DNA from: JAJDNS01 sp963578825
GTDB lineage: Bacteria; Acidobacteriota; Vicinamibacteria; Fen-336
NCBI GenBank assembly: GCA_963578825.1
Contig: CAUZDW010000002.1
Coordinates: 1-64,000 of the forward strand
Length of the DNA stretch: 64,000 nucleotides
Direction of reading: 5' to 3'
Part shown: positions 52,070 to 60,324 of the stretch, piece after piece
Layout: each line of letters starts with the position of its first letter
Numbering within the stretch: position 1 is the first letter of the stretch
Position numbers and translations under genes: made by a program
The notes under the pieces: generated by a model
Seen by the model: only the letters and a program-made list of their open reading frames with translations
Told to the model about the DNA's origin: nothing
Databases searched by the model: none

Positions 52070-52843
52070 TCAAGCGCGAGCGGACGTACTTGGACGACTG
52101 ACCAGCGACTTCTCCTCCTCGGGCGTCAGTGCCCGCCACTCACCCGGCGCCAGATCGCCGAGACCGAGGGCGCCGATCCGCACTCGGACGAGCTCCAACA
52201 CGTCGTGACCGACTTGGGCGCACATGCGCCGCACCTGGCGCTTCTTGCCTTCGGTGAGGACGATCTCCAGCCACGCGCCGCCGGCGGCCGCCCGGGGGAG
52301 GGGTGGCCCCGCTCGTGGCGTGCCAAGGGCGTGAACGGCCGCTGGGCGGGTGTGGTCTCCCTCGCCCAGGTCCACACCCTCGCGAAGAGCCTGCAGCGTC
52401 TCCTCGTCGGGGTGCCCGCGCACCCGGGCGTGATACGTCCGGGGCACGTGGTTGCGAGGATCGGTCAGGCGACAGCCAAAGAGCGTGTCATTCGTGAAGA
52501 TGAGGAGTCCCGCGGTGTCGCGATCGAGACGGCCCACCGGAGACACCCATCGGTCGACTCCGCGCAGCGACTCGTAGACGGTGGGCCGCCCGCCCGGGTC
52601 GACGCGTGTGGTCACCAGGCCCACGGGCTTGTGAAAGGCCAGGACGAGACGTGCGATCTCGTCCTCGAGGCGCCGTCCGTCGACCCAGATGCGATCGCGG
52701 CCCGGGAGAATCGGTCGACGGGGGGAGCGCTCCTCGCGTCCGTTCACGCCCACCCGGCCCGCGGCGATCCAGCGCTCGGCCTCCTTGCGGGAGCAGGCCC
52801 CGAGCTTCGAGAGGGCCCGGCCCAGCGAGAGGGTCCGGGGCAC
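52070..52843 (-). CDS. 23S rRNA pseudouridine synthase, RluB/RsuA family
   Basis: A 257-residue enzyme. An N-terminal S4 RNA-binding domain (SLGRALSKLGACSRKEAERWIAAGRVGVNG) is followed by the RsuA/RluB/E/F catalytic domain: GLVTTRVDPGGRPTVYE, the catalytic Asp in VGRLDRDTAGLLIFTND, then ITEGKKRQVRRM as VLTEGKKRQVRRMC. Domain layout fits RluB (23S U2605) best, but RluE/F or RsuA cannot be excluded. The catalytic domain contains an unusual Pro/Ala/Gly insert (about residues 170-190). It starts with GTG one base after the fabZ stop on the same strand. Confidence 0.88.
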   Translation of the reverse strand: MPRTLSLGRALSKLGACSRKEAERWIAAGRVGVNGREERSPRRPILPGRDRIWVDGRRLEDEIARLVLAFHKPVGLVTTRVDPGGRPTVYESLRGVDRWVSPVGRLDRDTAGLLIFTNDTLFGCRLTDPRNHVPRTYHARVRGHPDEETLQALREGVDLGEGDHTRPAAVHALGTPRAGPPLPRAAAGGAWLEIVLTEGKKRQVRRMCAQVGHDVLELVRVRIGALGLGDLAPGEWRALTPEEEKSLVSRPSTSARA

Positions 52844-52844
52844 G

Positions 52845-53309
52845 TCAGCCCGCTTCGGGGGGGGTGGCCAGCGCGAACGTCACCTGGCCTTCGCACGCGA
52901 CCTTCCCGTCCACGAGTGCCACGCCCCTCAGGACCCCCACCTTGCTACGCAGGCGCACGACCTCCGCCTCGAGACGCAGCTGGTCGCCCGCGACCACGGG
53001 GCGCCGGTATCGCACACGGTCGATCCCCATGAAGTAGACGAGCCGCGAGCGGTTCTCGGGCTTCGAGAGGACGAGAACCGCTCCGGCTTGCGCCATGGCC
53101 TCGGTGAGAATCGATGCGGGGAGCGTCGGGACCCCGCCGGGGCCCACGATGAAGTAGCGCTCGTTGGAGGTGACGTTCTTGAGGGCAACGACGCGCTTGT
53201 CCTGCTCGAGCTCGATGACCCGGTCCAGGAAGAGAAAAGGATACCGATGGGGCAGGAGGGCCTTGATGTCCTCGAGCTCCAAGGGAAGCCTGAACGGGCT
53301 CTCGCTCAT
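52845..53309 (-). CDS. fabZ: 3-hydroxyacyl-ACP dehydratase FabZ
   Basis: A 154-residue hotdog-fold dehydratase of fatty-acid synthesis. LLPHRYPFLFLDRVIEL carries the catalytic His. PTLPASILTEAMAQAGAVL carries the catalytic Glu in a slightly unusual setting, with Ser-Ile-Leu-Thr where most FabZ have Gly-Val-Leu-Ile-Val. MGIDRVRYRRPVVAGDQLRLEAEVV closes the fold. Other lipid A or fab genes (lpxC, lpxA) that often flank fabZ are absent. It shares a strand with the pseudouridine synthase, one base apart. Confidence 0.9.
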   Translation of the reverse strand: MSESPFRLPLELEDIKALLPHRYPFLFLDRVIELEQDKRVVALKNVTSNERYFIVGPGGVPTLPASILTEAMAQAGAVLVLSKPENRSRLVYFMGIDRVRYRRPVVAGDQLRLEAEVVRLRSKVGVLRGVALVDGKVACEGQVTFALATPPEAG

Positions 53310-53351
53310 GAAGTGCCCAGTCTACACCCGCCCCTGAGCGTTGTCGGCGTC

Positions 53352-55118
53352 GTGCTAGCATGCCGGGTTCCCGATCCCGACGGATCCAAGGCGGGCTCAC
53401 CGCTTCCCGGAGAGCTGCTGGCCGAGCTGCTGGGCATCGTCGGCGAGATCGGCGGGGTCCTCGATTCGGAGGAGCTGTATCCGACGATCGCGCGGTGTGT
53501 CCGTCGCATCGTGGACTACAAGATCCTCGAGATCGTGCTCCCCGACGAGAAGGACATCCTCGTGCCCGCCTTCGTCGAAGGCTACGACCTCGACGCGGCG
53601 GTTCGAGACGGGGTTCGGCTGGGAGAGGGGATCTCGGGCGCGGCGGCGGTGAGCCGTGAGCCGGTCTTCGTGCCCGACGTCTCGAAGGACCCGCGGTACG
53701 TGTCGGCCTTCCCGGGGGTGGTGGCCGAGCTCGCCATCCCGCTCGTCCACAAGGACCGCCTCGTCGGCGTCTTGAACATCGAAGGACCCGAGGCGGAGGC
53801 CTTCACCCCTGGGGCGCGGACGGCCCTGGGGATCCTGGCCAGCCACCTGGCCGTGGCCATCGAGAACGCGAACCTCTATCGGGAGGCCCGCTGGTACGCG
53901 GGTCTGCTGGCCACGCTCTACGAGATCGGCAAGGAGACCGCCTCGATCCTCGACCTCGACGAGCTGCTGCAGCGGGTCGCCGAGCTCGTGAAGCGCGTCA
54001 TCGACTACCAGATGTTCGGGATCCTGCTTCTGGACGAGAACCACCAGGAGCTCGTCCTGCGCCAGGCCGTGAATTTCGGTCCGGGCAAGGAGAAAAGCCG
54101 CCTGTCCGTGAACGAGGGTCTCTGCGGGGCTGCGGTCCGGAGCAAGGAGCCGATCCTCGTGGCCGACGTGCGCAAGGACACCCGCTACGTGAGCCTGGTG
54201 CCGCAGACCTGCTCCGAGCTCGTGATCCCACTGATCCACAAGGACCGGGTCGTGGGGGTCTTCGACCTCGAGTCGCCCCAGCTCGAATGGTTCACCGAGC
54301 GGCACATCAAGGTGCTGATGCCGCTGGCGAGCCAGGTGGCCGGGGCCATCGTGAACGCAGGGCTCTACGACAAGGTCCGTCGCAACGAGCACCGGCTCGG
54401 ACGTGAGCTCAGGATTGCCCGGGACATCCAGCACGCTCTGTTCCCCGAGGCCTGTCCGGCGGGGGCCGGCTGGAAGGCCTCGGCCCACTTCCGCCCAGCG
54501 CGGGAGGTGGGGGGCGACCTCTACGATTTCTACGACATGGGCGGCGGGTTGCTGGGCGTGGCCACCGGAGACGTGGCCGGCAAGGGAGTCCCGGCGGCTC
54601 TGTATGCGGCCTTCGTCTCGGGGAACGTTCGGCGACGGGCGTTCGAGCAGCTTCCCCCGGCGGAGCTTCTGGAGCGGGTGAACGGGACGCTCCGGCACCG
54701 GGGGATCGAGGGCCTCTTCTGCACGCTGGCCTACGCTCTGTTCGACTTCCCGGGGCGGACCCTCCGAGTCGCCAACTCGGGCCTGCCGTATCCGCTCCAC
54801 TACCGTGCGGAGAACGGGCGAGCCGAGCCGCTCACGGTCTCCGGCCTGCCCCTGGGGACGTTCGACGGGGTGAGCTACGACGAGATCTCGGTGGACCTGG
54901 GCGCCGGTGACGTGTTCGTGTTCTTCAGCGACGGGGTCTCCGAGGCGCTCCGCGGCCACGAGGAGTACGGAGTCAAGCGCCTCCTCCGGGGCCTGGAACG
55001 GCACGCGGCGCTGCCGGCGGGGCAGCTGGGGGATCAGCTGATGGGCGATCTCGACCGATACGTCCAGGGCGAGGCGCTGGGAGACGACGTCACGCTGATC
55101 GTCGTCAAGGTGCTCTAG
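53352..55118 (+). CDS. GAF-GAF-PP2C (SpoIIE/RsbU-type) phosphatase
   Basis: About 588 residues. Two GAF sensory domains (about 20-165 and 190-335) are similar to each other; both contain VPDVSKDPRYVS or VADVRKDTRYVS style segments and IPLVHKDRLVGV or IPLIHKDRVVGV. A coiled linker (ELRIARDIQHALFP) leads to a SpoIIE-type PP2C domain with REVGGDLYDFYDM, GDVAGKGVPAALY and GDDVTLIVVK metal ligands. Such proteins dephosphorylate anti-sigma-antagonists in partner-switching. No RsbW or RsbV gene is adjacent. The start is uncertain. GTG 53352 is the only usable start codon near the conserved part, and it coincides with a TGCTAGCAT promoter-like motif. Confidence 0.85.
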   Translation: MLACRVPDPDGSKAGSPLPGELLAELLGIVGEIGGVLDSEELYPTIARCVRRIVDYKILEIVLPDEKDILVPAFVEGYDLDAAVRDGVRLGEGISGAAAVSREPVFVPDVSKDPRYVSAFPGVVAELAIPLVHKDRLVGVLNIEGPEAEAFTPGARTALGILASHLAVAIENANLYREARWYAGLLATLYEIGKETASILDLDELLQRVAELVKRVIDYQMFGILLLDENHQELVLRQAVNFGPGKEKSRLSVNEGLCGAAVRSKEPILVADVRKDTRYVSLVPQTCSELVIPLIHKDRVVGVFDLESPQLEWFTERHIKVLMPLASQVAGAIVNAGLYDKVRRNEHRLGRELRIARDIQHALFPEACPAGAGWKASAHFRPAREVGGDLYDFYDMGGGLLGVATGDVAGKGVPAALYAAFVSGNVRRRAFEQLPPAELLERVNGTLRHRGIEGLFCTLAYALFDFPGRTLRVANSGLPYPLHYRAENGRAEPLTVSGLPLGTFDGVSYDEISVDLGAGDVFVFFSDGVSEALRGHEEYGVKRLLRGLERHAALPAGQLGDQLMGDLDRYVQGEALGDDVTLIVVKVL

Positions 55119-55181
55119 ATGCACGACTTAGCGTACCTGCCCGAGTGTGAGCGGGATCACAGGGGCGAGTGCACCGGTCGC

Positions 55182-55187
55182 TATACT
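55182..55187 (+). promoter_or_regulatory. -10 hexamer before the VWA gene
   Basis: TATACT lies 15 bases before the GTG at 55202. A transcription start near 55194 would leave only a short leader, supporting 55202 over the further-upstream GTG at 55169. No clear -35 is seen. Confidence 0.45.
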
Positions 55188-55201
55188 TAGCCGTTTTGTA
55201 C

Positions 55202-56158
55202 GTGGATCGGAAACCCTCCCTGTGGAAGAGCGCCCTCTGTGCTGCGGCGATGATGGCCCTCCCGGCCATCACCCCCGGACAGGTCCCGTCCTTCCCTGCC
55301 CGGGGGGCGCTCGTGGTGTTTTCGGCCACGGCGGTGGACGGCAAGGGGCGACCCATCACGGACCTCCAGCGTGAGGACTTTCGCATCTTCGAGGAGGGTC
55401 GCCCCCAGGCGATCGAGCGTTTCTACGGAGGCCAGGAGCTCCCCGCCCGGCTGCTCCTGCTGGTGGACAGCAGTGGCAGCATGGACGAGACGTTCAAGCT
55501 CAGCAGCGTCCGCTTCGCCGCGGAGCGGGTCCTAGACGCGCTGAGCGACGAGGGCGAGGTGGCGCTGGCGGGCTTCGACAGCCGCTATTTCGGCCTCGTC
55601 GCCTTCACTCGTGACCGTGAGGCGGTGAGGGCCGCACTGGGCACGGTGGAGCGATTCGGGTCGACCGCGCTCAACGACGCGCTGGAGCACGCGGCCGAGG
55701 ACCTGGCGACCCATGGCGAGGGGCGCCGGGCTGTGGTCGTGATCACGGACGGGGTCGACACGGCGAGCGAGTCGACACCGGAGGACGTGCTGCGCCTCTC
55801 ACGAGCCCTCGACGTGCCGATCTACGCCATCTCGACCCTTTCACCCCTCGACGATCCCGAATCGGATCTGTACGTGGGGCGTCAGCGGGAGGGCGCGGCG
55901 GCAGCGGGCGCGGAGCTGCTCAACCGCTACGCGACGCTCTCGGGAGGAGCCGCCTTCAGCATCAGCAACTACGCCGGGCTCCGGCAGGCGGCGGCACGCA
56001 TCGCCGCAGAGCTCAAGCATCAGTACCGACTGGGCTACGACCCTCCGGAGGGTCCGGCTCTTTTCCGCCATGTCGTGGTGCGGACGACCCGCAAGAACGT
56101 GACGGTCCGCACCCGCAGCGGCTACGTACCGCAGACCCAACGAGGCGGTAACCCGTGA
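55202..56158 (+). CDS. VWA-domain exported protein (Acidobacteria VWFA-related type)
   Basis: About 318 residues. A signal peptide (ending near TPGQV) is followed by a short beta domain (ATAVDGKGRPITDLQREDFRIFEEGRPQAI) and a von Willebrand A domain with an intact MIDAS: DSSGSMDE, then the Thr/Ser loop GSTALNDAL and ITDGVDTASE. The domain order and the phrase TDLQREDFRIFEEG match the VWFA-related domain (TIGR03436) that is abundant in Acidobacteriota. The function is unknown; VWA domains usually bind proteins through a divalent metal. The stop overlaps the OmpA-like gene. Confidence 0.85.
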   Translation: MDRKPSLWKSALCAAAMMALPAITPGQVPSFPARGALVVFSATAVDGKGRPITDLQREDFRIFEEGRPQAIERFYGGQELPARLLLLVDSSGSMDETFKLSSVRFAAERVLDALSDEGEVALAGFDSRYFGLVAFTRDREAVRAALGTVERFGSTALNDALEHAAEDLATHGEGRRAVVVITDGVDTASESTPEDVLRLSRALDVPIYAISTLSPLDDPESDLYVGRQREGAAAAGAELLNRYATLSGGAAFSISNYAGLRQAAARIAAELKHQYRLGYDPPEGPALFRHVVVRTTRKNVTVRTRSGYVPQTQRGGNP

Positions 56159-56784
56159 GAGTCATGATCGTGCCGCTTCTGGCGGCTGGGCGGGCCATGG
56201 CCGGCTGTGCGAAGAAATCCTACGTGCATCGCGAGGTCGGTGAGGTCAACCAGAAGGTGGACGCGGTGTCGGCCGAGGTGGAGAAGACCCAGGAGCGCGT
56301 CCGGCAGAACGAGGTCGAGATCGCCAAGGTCGATCAAGAGTCCAAGGCCGGCATCGCCGGCGCCAACGCCTCGGCCCAGGCGGCCATGAGCAAGGCCGCC
56401 GAGGCGGAGCAGGCTGCCAAGGGGAAGCTGGTCTACACCCTCACCCTGTCGAACGACAAGGTGCAGTTCTCCTCGTCCAAGTCCCAGCTCAGCGAGGAGG
56501 CCCAGGCCATGATCGACGACACGATCGGGCCGCTGGTCCAGGAGAACGCCGGGGTGTGGTTCGAGCTCGAAGGCCACACGGACTCGACCGGCGAGGAGTC
56601 GTACAACCTGCTGCTGGGCGAGGAGCGGGCCATGGCCGTCCGTGATTGCCTGGCCAAAGCACACAGTATCGCGCTCAGCCGGCTGGAGGTGATCTCCTAC
56701 GGCGAGGCAGAGCCAGTCGCCGACAACAAGACCCAGGACGGCCGTGCCCAGAATCGGCGGGTCGTGATCCGGGTCCTCGAGTAG
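56155..56784 (+). CDS. OmpA-family lipoprotein
   Basis: A 209-residue protein. A short signal peptide ends near AGC (Cys18), so it is probably a lipoprotein. A helical Ala-rich coiled coil follows (about 28-90, Lpp-like), then an OmpA C-terminal peptidoglycan-binding domain (about 95-205) with VWFELEGHTDSTGEESYNLLLGEERAMAVRDCL and GEAEPVADNKTQDGRAQNRRVVI. It would tie the outer membrane to the wall. The GTG start overlaps the VWA stop; an ATG at 56164 is an alternative. A pair of G+C-rich palindromes follows the stop. Confidence 0.87.
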   Translation: MRVMIVPLLAAGRAMAGCAKKSYVHREVGEVNQKVDAVSAEVEKTQERVRQNEVEIAKVDQESKAGIAGANASAQAAMSKAAEAEQAAKGKLVYTLTLSNDKVQFSSSKSQLSEEAQAMIDDTIGPLVQENAGVWFELEGHTDSTGEESYNLLLGEERAMAVRDCLAKAHSIALSRLEVISYGEAEPVADNKTQDGRAQNRRVVIRVLE

Positions 56785-56794
56785 GACAAAGCCA

Positions 56795-56851
56795 TTCCCC
56801 GGGGCCGCCGCGGCGGTCCCGGGGAACCGGGCCCCGGGCTCGCGGCCCGGG
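56795..56851. repeat. Two adjacent G+C palindromes after the OmpA-like gene
   Basis: The first (56795-56826) is a 32-base palindrome with one G-T wobble, centred at 56810/56811. The second (CCCGGGC 56833-56839, GCCCGGG 56845-56851, loop TCGCG) follows six bases later. They lie in the only gap between the OmpA-like gene and the ECF sigma gene. They could be a factor-independent terminator (no T-run), an mRNA stabiliser, or a REP-like element. Confidence 0.55.
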
Positions 56852-56868
56852 ACACACTCCCCTTTTGC

Positions 56869-56896
56869 GGAATAGTGCCCCCCGTCCCGCCGTATC
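56869..56896 (+). promoter_or_regulatory. ECF-type promoter of the sigma operon
   Basis: GGAATA (56869-56874), a 16-base spacer and CGTATC (56891-56896) resemble ECF promoters (GGAAC -35 and CGT-type -10), so the sigma factor may activate its own operon. A sigma-70 -10 (TATCAT, 56893-56898) overlaps it. Confidence 0.4.
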
Positions 56897-56941
56897 ATTG
56901 TGGGAGGTGATGGGTCTTCCTATCGGGTGCAGGGCCGCACG

Positions 56942-57529
56942 ATGAGCTCCGAAGTCCGGGACGAGACGTTGCTCCTGGGCCGGGCACGGCTGGGTGACAC
57001 CCCGGCCTTCGAGGAGATCGTGCGTCGCCACCAGCGCCGCGTCTACGGGGTGGCCCTGAGAATCGTGCGCTCGCATGCGGTTGCCGACGACGTCGCACAG
57101 GAGGCCTTCGTGCGGGCCTGGAAGGCCCTCGACCGCTTCGAGCTGGGGCGGCCGTTCGGCCCCTGGGTCTGCCGCATCGCCGCCAATCTCGCGGTAAACC
57201 ACGTCCGCTCGCCGGTGGCGCGGGAGGACCCGCTGCCCGAAGGCCACGGGGAAGCCAGGTCCTCTCAGGCGAGCCCCCTCGACAGCGTCCTCGACGGTGA
57301 GGCACAGCAGCTCCTCAACGAGGCCCTCGAAGCCTTGCCCGCCGACCAGCGGGCGGTCTTCGTCCTGCGCACGGTCGAGGAGATGTCCTATCGGGAGATC
57401 GCGGACGCGCTGGAGCTGAGCCCGGGCACGGTGATGAGCCGGCTCTACCGCGCTAGAGAGAAGCTGGTGCGGACGCTGGCCCCGTACCTGGGACCGGCGG
57501 CGCGGTCGCGGACGGGAGAACGGCCATGA
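56942..57529 (+). CDS. ECF sigma factor
   Basis: A 195-residue group 4 sigma factor. Region 2 has AFEEIVRRHQRRVYGVALRIV, VADDVAQEAFVRAWKALDRF and FGPWVCRIAANLAVNHVR. A linker of about 40 residues follows, then region 4 with LPADQRAVFVLRTVEEMSYREIADALELSPGTVMSRLYRAREKL. This is the RpoE/SigW-like class that answers envelope signals. ATG 56942 is preferred, though GTG at 56927 or 56900 is in frame and a perfect GGAGGTGAT lies at 56903-56911 with no start at proper spacing. The stop overlaps the anti-sigma gene (ATGA). Confidence 0.92.
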   Translation: MSSEVRDETLLLGRARLGDTPAFEEIVRRHQRRVYGVALRIVRSHAVADDVAQEAFVRAWKALDRFELGRPFGPWVCRIAANLAVNHVRSPVAREDPLPEGHGEARSSQASPLDSVLDGEAQQLLNEALEALPADQRAVFVLRTVEEMSYREIADALELSPGTVMSRLYRAREKLVRTLAPYLGPAARSRTGERP

Positions 57530-58752
57530 GCGCCCACGAGCGGGAGCGGCTCTCCGCCTATCTCGACGGGGAGCTGCCTGTCGGGGAGCGAGCCGAGGTC
57601 GCGGCGCACCTGGCGACGTGCTCGCAGTGCCGATCGGTGCTCGCGGAGATGGAGGCTCTCGACAAGCGGGCACGCGAGCTTCCCCTCGACGCCCCGCCCG
57701 GCTACTTCGACACCCTCCCGCGACGGGTGCGGGACCGGATCGAAGGGCTCTCGCCCACCCGGCGCACGGCGCCGGCCCGCACGCGCCGAAGGCTGCCGGC
57801 CTGGACCTGGGCCGCGGCCGCCGCGTTGATCCTCGGGGTCGTGACTCCCCTCACCCTGCGCGAGATGCACCGGGACGGGGCCTCCGAGAAGCCCGCCGCC
57901 CTGGCCGTTGGAGCGCCCCGGAGCGAGCCGGGGGCGCCGGCGCCGGCGGCGAGGCCAGCAGGGCTCGAGGGACGCCTGGCGGACAGGGCAGACGACGAGG
58001 TCACACCGGAAATGGAGAAACGCGAAATGGAAAGGCGGCCTCGAGCCCAGGAGGCGGTGGCCGAGCCCGAGCCGCCTTTCGCGGCGGCTCCCCCGCCGCC
58101 GCCCGCCGCCCCGAACAGGGCGGGTGGGAAGGCGGATGCGCCTGCCGCGGCGGCCCAGGTTCCCCGGGCGAGAGCCGAGAACCGCCCGCTGGAGCTCGAG
58201 AAGGACACCGGGGGCCTCGCCCGGGCCCCACCGGCTGTGGTGGCGGAGACCGAGTCGCTCGAGGAGAAGGTGGCGGGTCCCTCCGAGGCCCCACACCTGG
58301 AGGCGGCGATGGCGTCGGACGCCGTGTCCTCGCTCGCCGTGGGCGAGCCGAGCGTGGGAGGGACGACGGCCATGAAGCGCTCGCCGGCGGCGGCCTCCCC
58401 GGCAGGCGAAGCGGGACGGAGGCGACTCGCCCAAGACGACAAGACGTCGGCCGTGGACGAGGACACGGCGTCATTCGGCGGGCTGGTCCGAAGCAACGCA
58501 CCGGCGGACACCGTGGGCTGGCGGGAGCGCCGCGAGGCCTGGCGCGCCCTCGTGGCCCAGCACCCCGAGAGCCCTCACGCGGACGAGGCGCGGGTGCGGG
58601 TGGTCGAGGCCGGCCTCGAGGCGTGGCGGGCCGGGGGCGACCCCAGGGACCTCGACCTCGCCCGCGAGGACGCTGCGGCTTATCTTGCCCGGGACGACGC
58701 CGCGCTCAAGGAGCGCGTCCGAAGGGCTCTCGCGGCGGCAGATCGCGAGTAG
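57526..58752 (+). CDS. Zinc-finger transmembrane anti-sigma factor
   Basis: A 408-residue protein. The N-terminal ZAS domain binds sigma; its motif H28-x3-C32-x2-C35 is in AAHLATCSQC. A TM helix follows (about 87-107, PAWTWAAAAALILGVVTPL). The periplasmic part is unusually long: about 200 residues rich in Ala, Pro and Glu and low in complexity, then a short helical domain (about 325-408, WRERREAWRALVAQHPESPHADEARVRV) that looks like a TPR-type hairpin. Coupling to the ECF gene supports the pairing. How the signal is sensed is not evident. Confidence 0.87.
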   Translation: MSAHERERLSAYLDGELPVGERAEVAAHLATCSQCRSVLAEMEALDKRARELPLDAPPGYFDTLPRRVRDRIEGLSPTRRTAPARTRRRLPAWTWAAAAALILGVVTPLTLREMHRDGASEKPAALAVGAPRSEPGAPAPAARPAGLEGRLADRADDEVTPEMEKREMERRPRAQEAVAEPEPPFAAAPPPPPAAPNRAGGKADAPAAAAQVPRARAENRPLELEKDTGGLARAPPAVVAETESLEEKVAGPSEAPHLEAAMASDAVSSLAVGEPSVGGTTAMKRSPAAASPAGEAGRRRLAQDDKTSAVDEDTASFGGLVRSNAPADTVGWRERREAWRALVAQHPESPHADEARVRVVEAGLEAWRAGGDPRDLDLAREDAAAYLARDDAALKERVRRALAAADRE

Positions 58753-58756
58753 GGGA

Positions 58757-60235
58757 CTACGCGGCCTGCGTCTCGTCCTCGTCTTCGGCACCCTCCGGAA
58801 GGCGCTCGATCGTGAAGCCGGTGAAGCCGTAGGCGGCGGACACGAGGGGATTGACGAGGTTGAAGAAGCAGAACGGCAGGTAGGTGAATGTCGCCACGCC
58901 GAGGGTCTGCGCCATGAAGGCACCGCAGGTGTTCCACGGAACGAGGGGCGACGTCAGCGTGCCGGCGTCCTCGAGCGCCCGGGAGAGGTTCTTCGGAGCA
59001 AGCCGCCTGCGCCGGAACTCGGCTCGAAACATGCGGCCCGGCAGGACGATGGCGATGTACTGGTCGGACGCGACCACGTTCATGCTGGCGCTCGTGGCCA
59101 GCGTCGCAGCGATGAGCGTCCCCGTGCTGTTCACCTTCGAGAGGACGCTCGCGGCGAGCTTCTCGAGCATCTTCGTGGTCTCCATCACCGCCCCGAACAT
59201 CATCGCCGACAGGATGAGCCAGACCGTGTTAAGCATTCCCGCCATGCCTCCCCGTGAGAGGAGCTCGTCGAGCGCCGTGTTGCCTGAGCTGAGAGTGAAG
59301 CCTGCAAAAAGCGCCGTCCAGCAACCTTTCACGAGCCCGACGAACCGCGGAAGCTCGGGCTCTCCGACGAACGCGAGAACCGCTCGCGGCTGGAACACGA
59401 ACGCGAACCCGGCTCCGATGAGGGCTCCAATGAGCAGGGCGGGGAAGGCGGGCATGCGGCGCCAAACCAGCACGAGCACCAGAGCGAGGGGCAGCAGAAG
59501 GTGCGGCCCGATGACGAAGCTCTGTTCGAGCGCCTGAAGGATCGCGTCGAGGTCTTCGGTCCCGTCCGGCACCGGGCTCACCCAACCGATGACGGCAAAG
59601 CCGACGAGCGCCACGACGAGGCTCGGTATCGTCGTCCACATCATGTGCCGAATGTGGACGAACAGCTCCGTGCCCGCCACGGCGGGAGCCAGGTTGGTCG
59701 TGTCGCTGAGCGGCGACATCTTGTCGCCAAAGTAGGCCCCGGAGATGATGGCGCCGGCGGTGAGGCCGAGGTTGAGGTTCTGGGCCGTGGCGACCCCGAC
59801 GAGGGCGATGCCGATGGTCGAGGCGGTGGTCCAGGACGAGCCGGTGGCGATGGAAACGAGGGCGCAGATGACACACGCCGCCGCATAGAAGACCCCTGGG
59901 CTGAGGATCTGCAAACCGTAATAGATCATGCTCGGCACGACGCCTGCCAGGATCCAGGTGCCGATGAGCGCCCCCACGACGAGGAGGATGAGCATGGCCC
60001 CCATCGAGAGCGAGATGCCACGCACGATCCCGCGCTCGAGCTCACGCCACGGATAGCCGAGATGAACTCCGACCAGGATGGCCACGCCCGCGGCCAGGAT
60101 CAAGGCACTCTGGTTCGGGCCCTGTGACGACGTGTCCGCGAAGAGAAACACGGACGCCGACAGAAGCATGATGAGAACGGCGACGGGGAGAAGGGCCTGG
60201 GCGAGTGTGGGGGCCTTCCGGAGCGGGGGGTCCAT
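58757..60235 (-). CDS. NhaC-family Na+/H+ antiporter
   Basis: A 492-residue membrane protein with about 11-12 helices. SIATGSSWTTASTIGIALVG and GAIISGAYFGDKMSPLSDTTNLAPAVAG are the NhaC family signatures, the second with the conserved Asp. It likely exchanges sodium for protons at the inner membrane, though some NhaC-type proteins carry organic acids with sodium. I start at ATG 60235. The upstream ATG at 60253 overlaps a TGCTATCAT promoter-like motif. It is convergent with the anti-sigma gene, four bases apart, and divergent from DAHP synthase. Confidence 0.9.
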   Translation of the reverse strand: MDPPLRKAPTLAQALLPVAVLIMLLSASVFLFADTSSQGPNQSALILAAGVAILVGVHLGYPWRELERGIVRGISLSMGAMLILLVVGALIGTWILAGVVPSMIYYGLQILSPGVFYAAACVICALVSIATGSSWTTASTIGIALVGVATAQNLNLGLTAGAIISGAYFGDKMSPLSDTTNLAPAVAGTELFVHIRHMMWTTIPSLVVALVGFAVIGWVSPVPDGTEDLDAILQALEQSFVIGPHLLLPLALVLVLVWRRMPAFPALLIGALIGAGFAFVFQPRAVLAFVGEPELPRFVGLVKGCWTALFAGFTLSSGNTALDELLSRGGMAGMLNTVWLILSAMMFGAVMETTKMLEKLAASVLSKVNSTGTLIAATLATSASMNVVASDQYIAIVLPGRMFRAEFRRRRLAPKNLSRALEDAGTLTSPLVPWNTCGAFMAQTLGVATFTYLPFCFFNLVNPLVSAAYGFTGFTIERLPEGAEDEDETQAA

Positions 60236-60251
60236 GGCGGTGTGGGGCGGC

Positions 60252-60260
60252 ATGATAGCA
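60252..60260 (-). promoter_or_regulatory. Extended -10 motif before the NhaC gene
   Basis: TGCTATCAT on the minus strand lies 17 bases before the chosen ATG (60235). It is another instance of the TGCTAnnAT pattern and would produce a short leader. Confidence 0.4.
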
Positions 60261-60324
60261 CCCCCCGGGCGGCACGGCTTCGAGCGTTCACCACGTAAGG
60301 TGGAGGGCAGGAGGTGAAGTTCAG

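Noticed and set aside
56910..56945. An 11-codon upstream frame overlapping the ECF sigma ATG, starting at the perfect GGAGGTGAT site
   Set aside because: The ribosome site is too close to this ATG (overlapping it), so initiation there is doubtful. It remains possible but unsupported.
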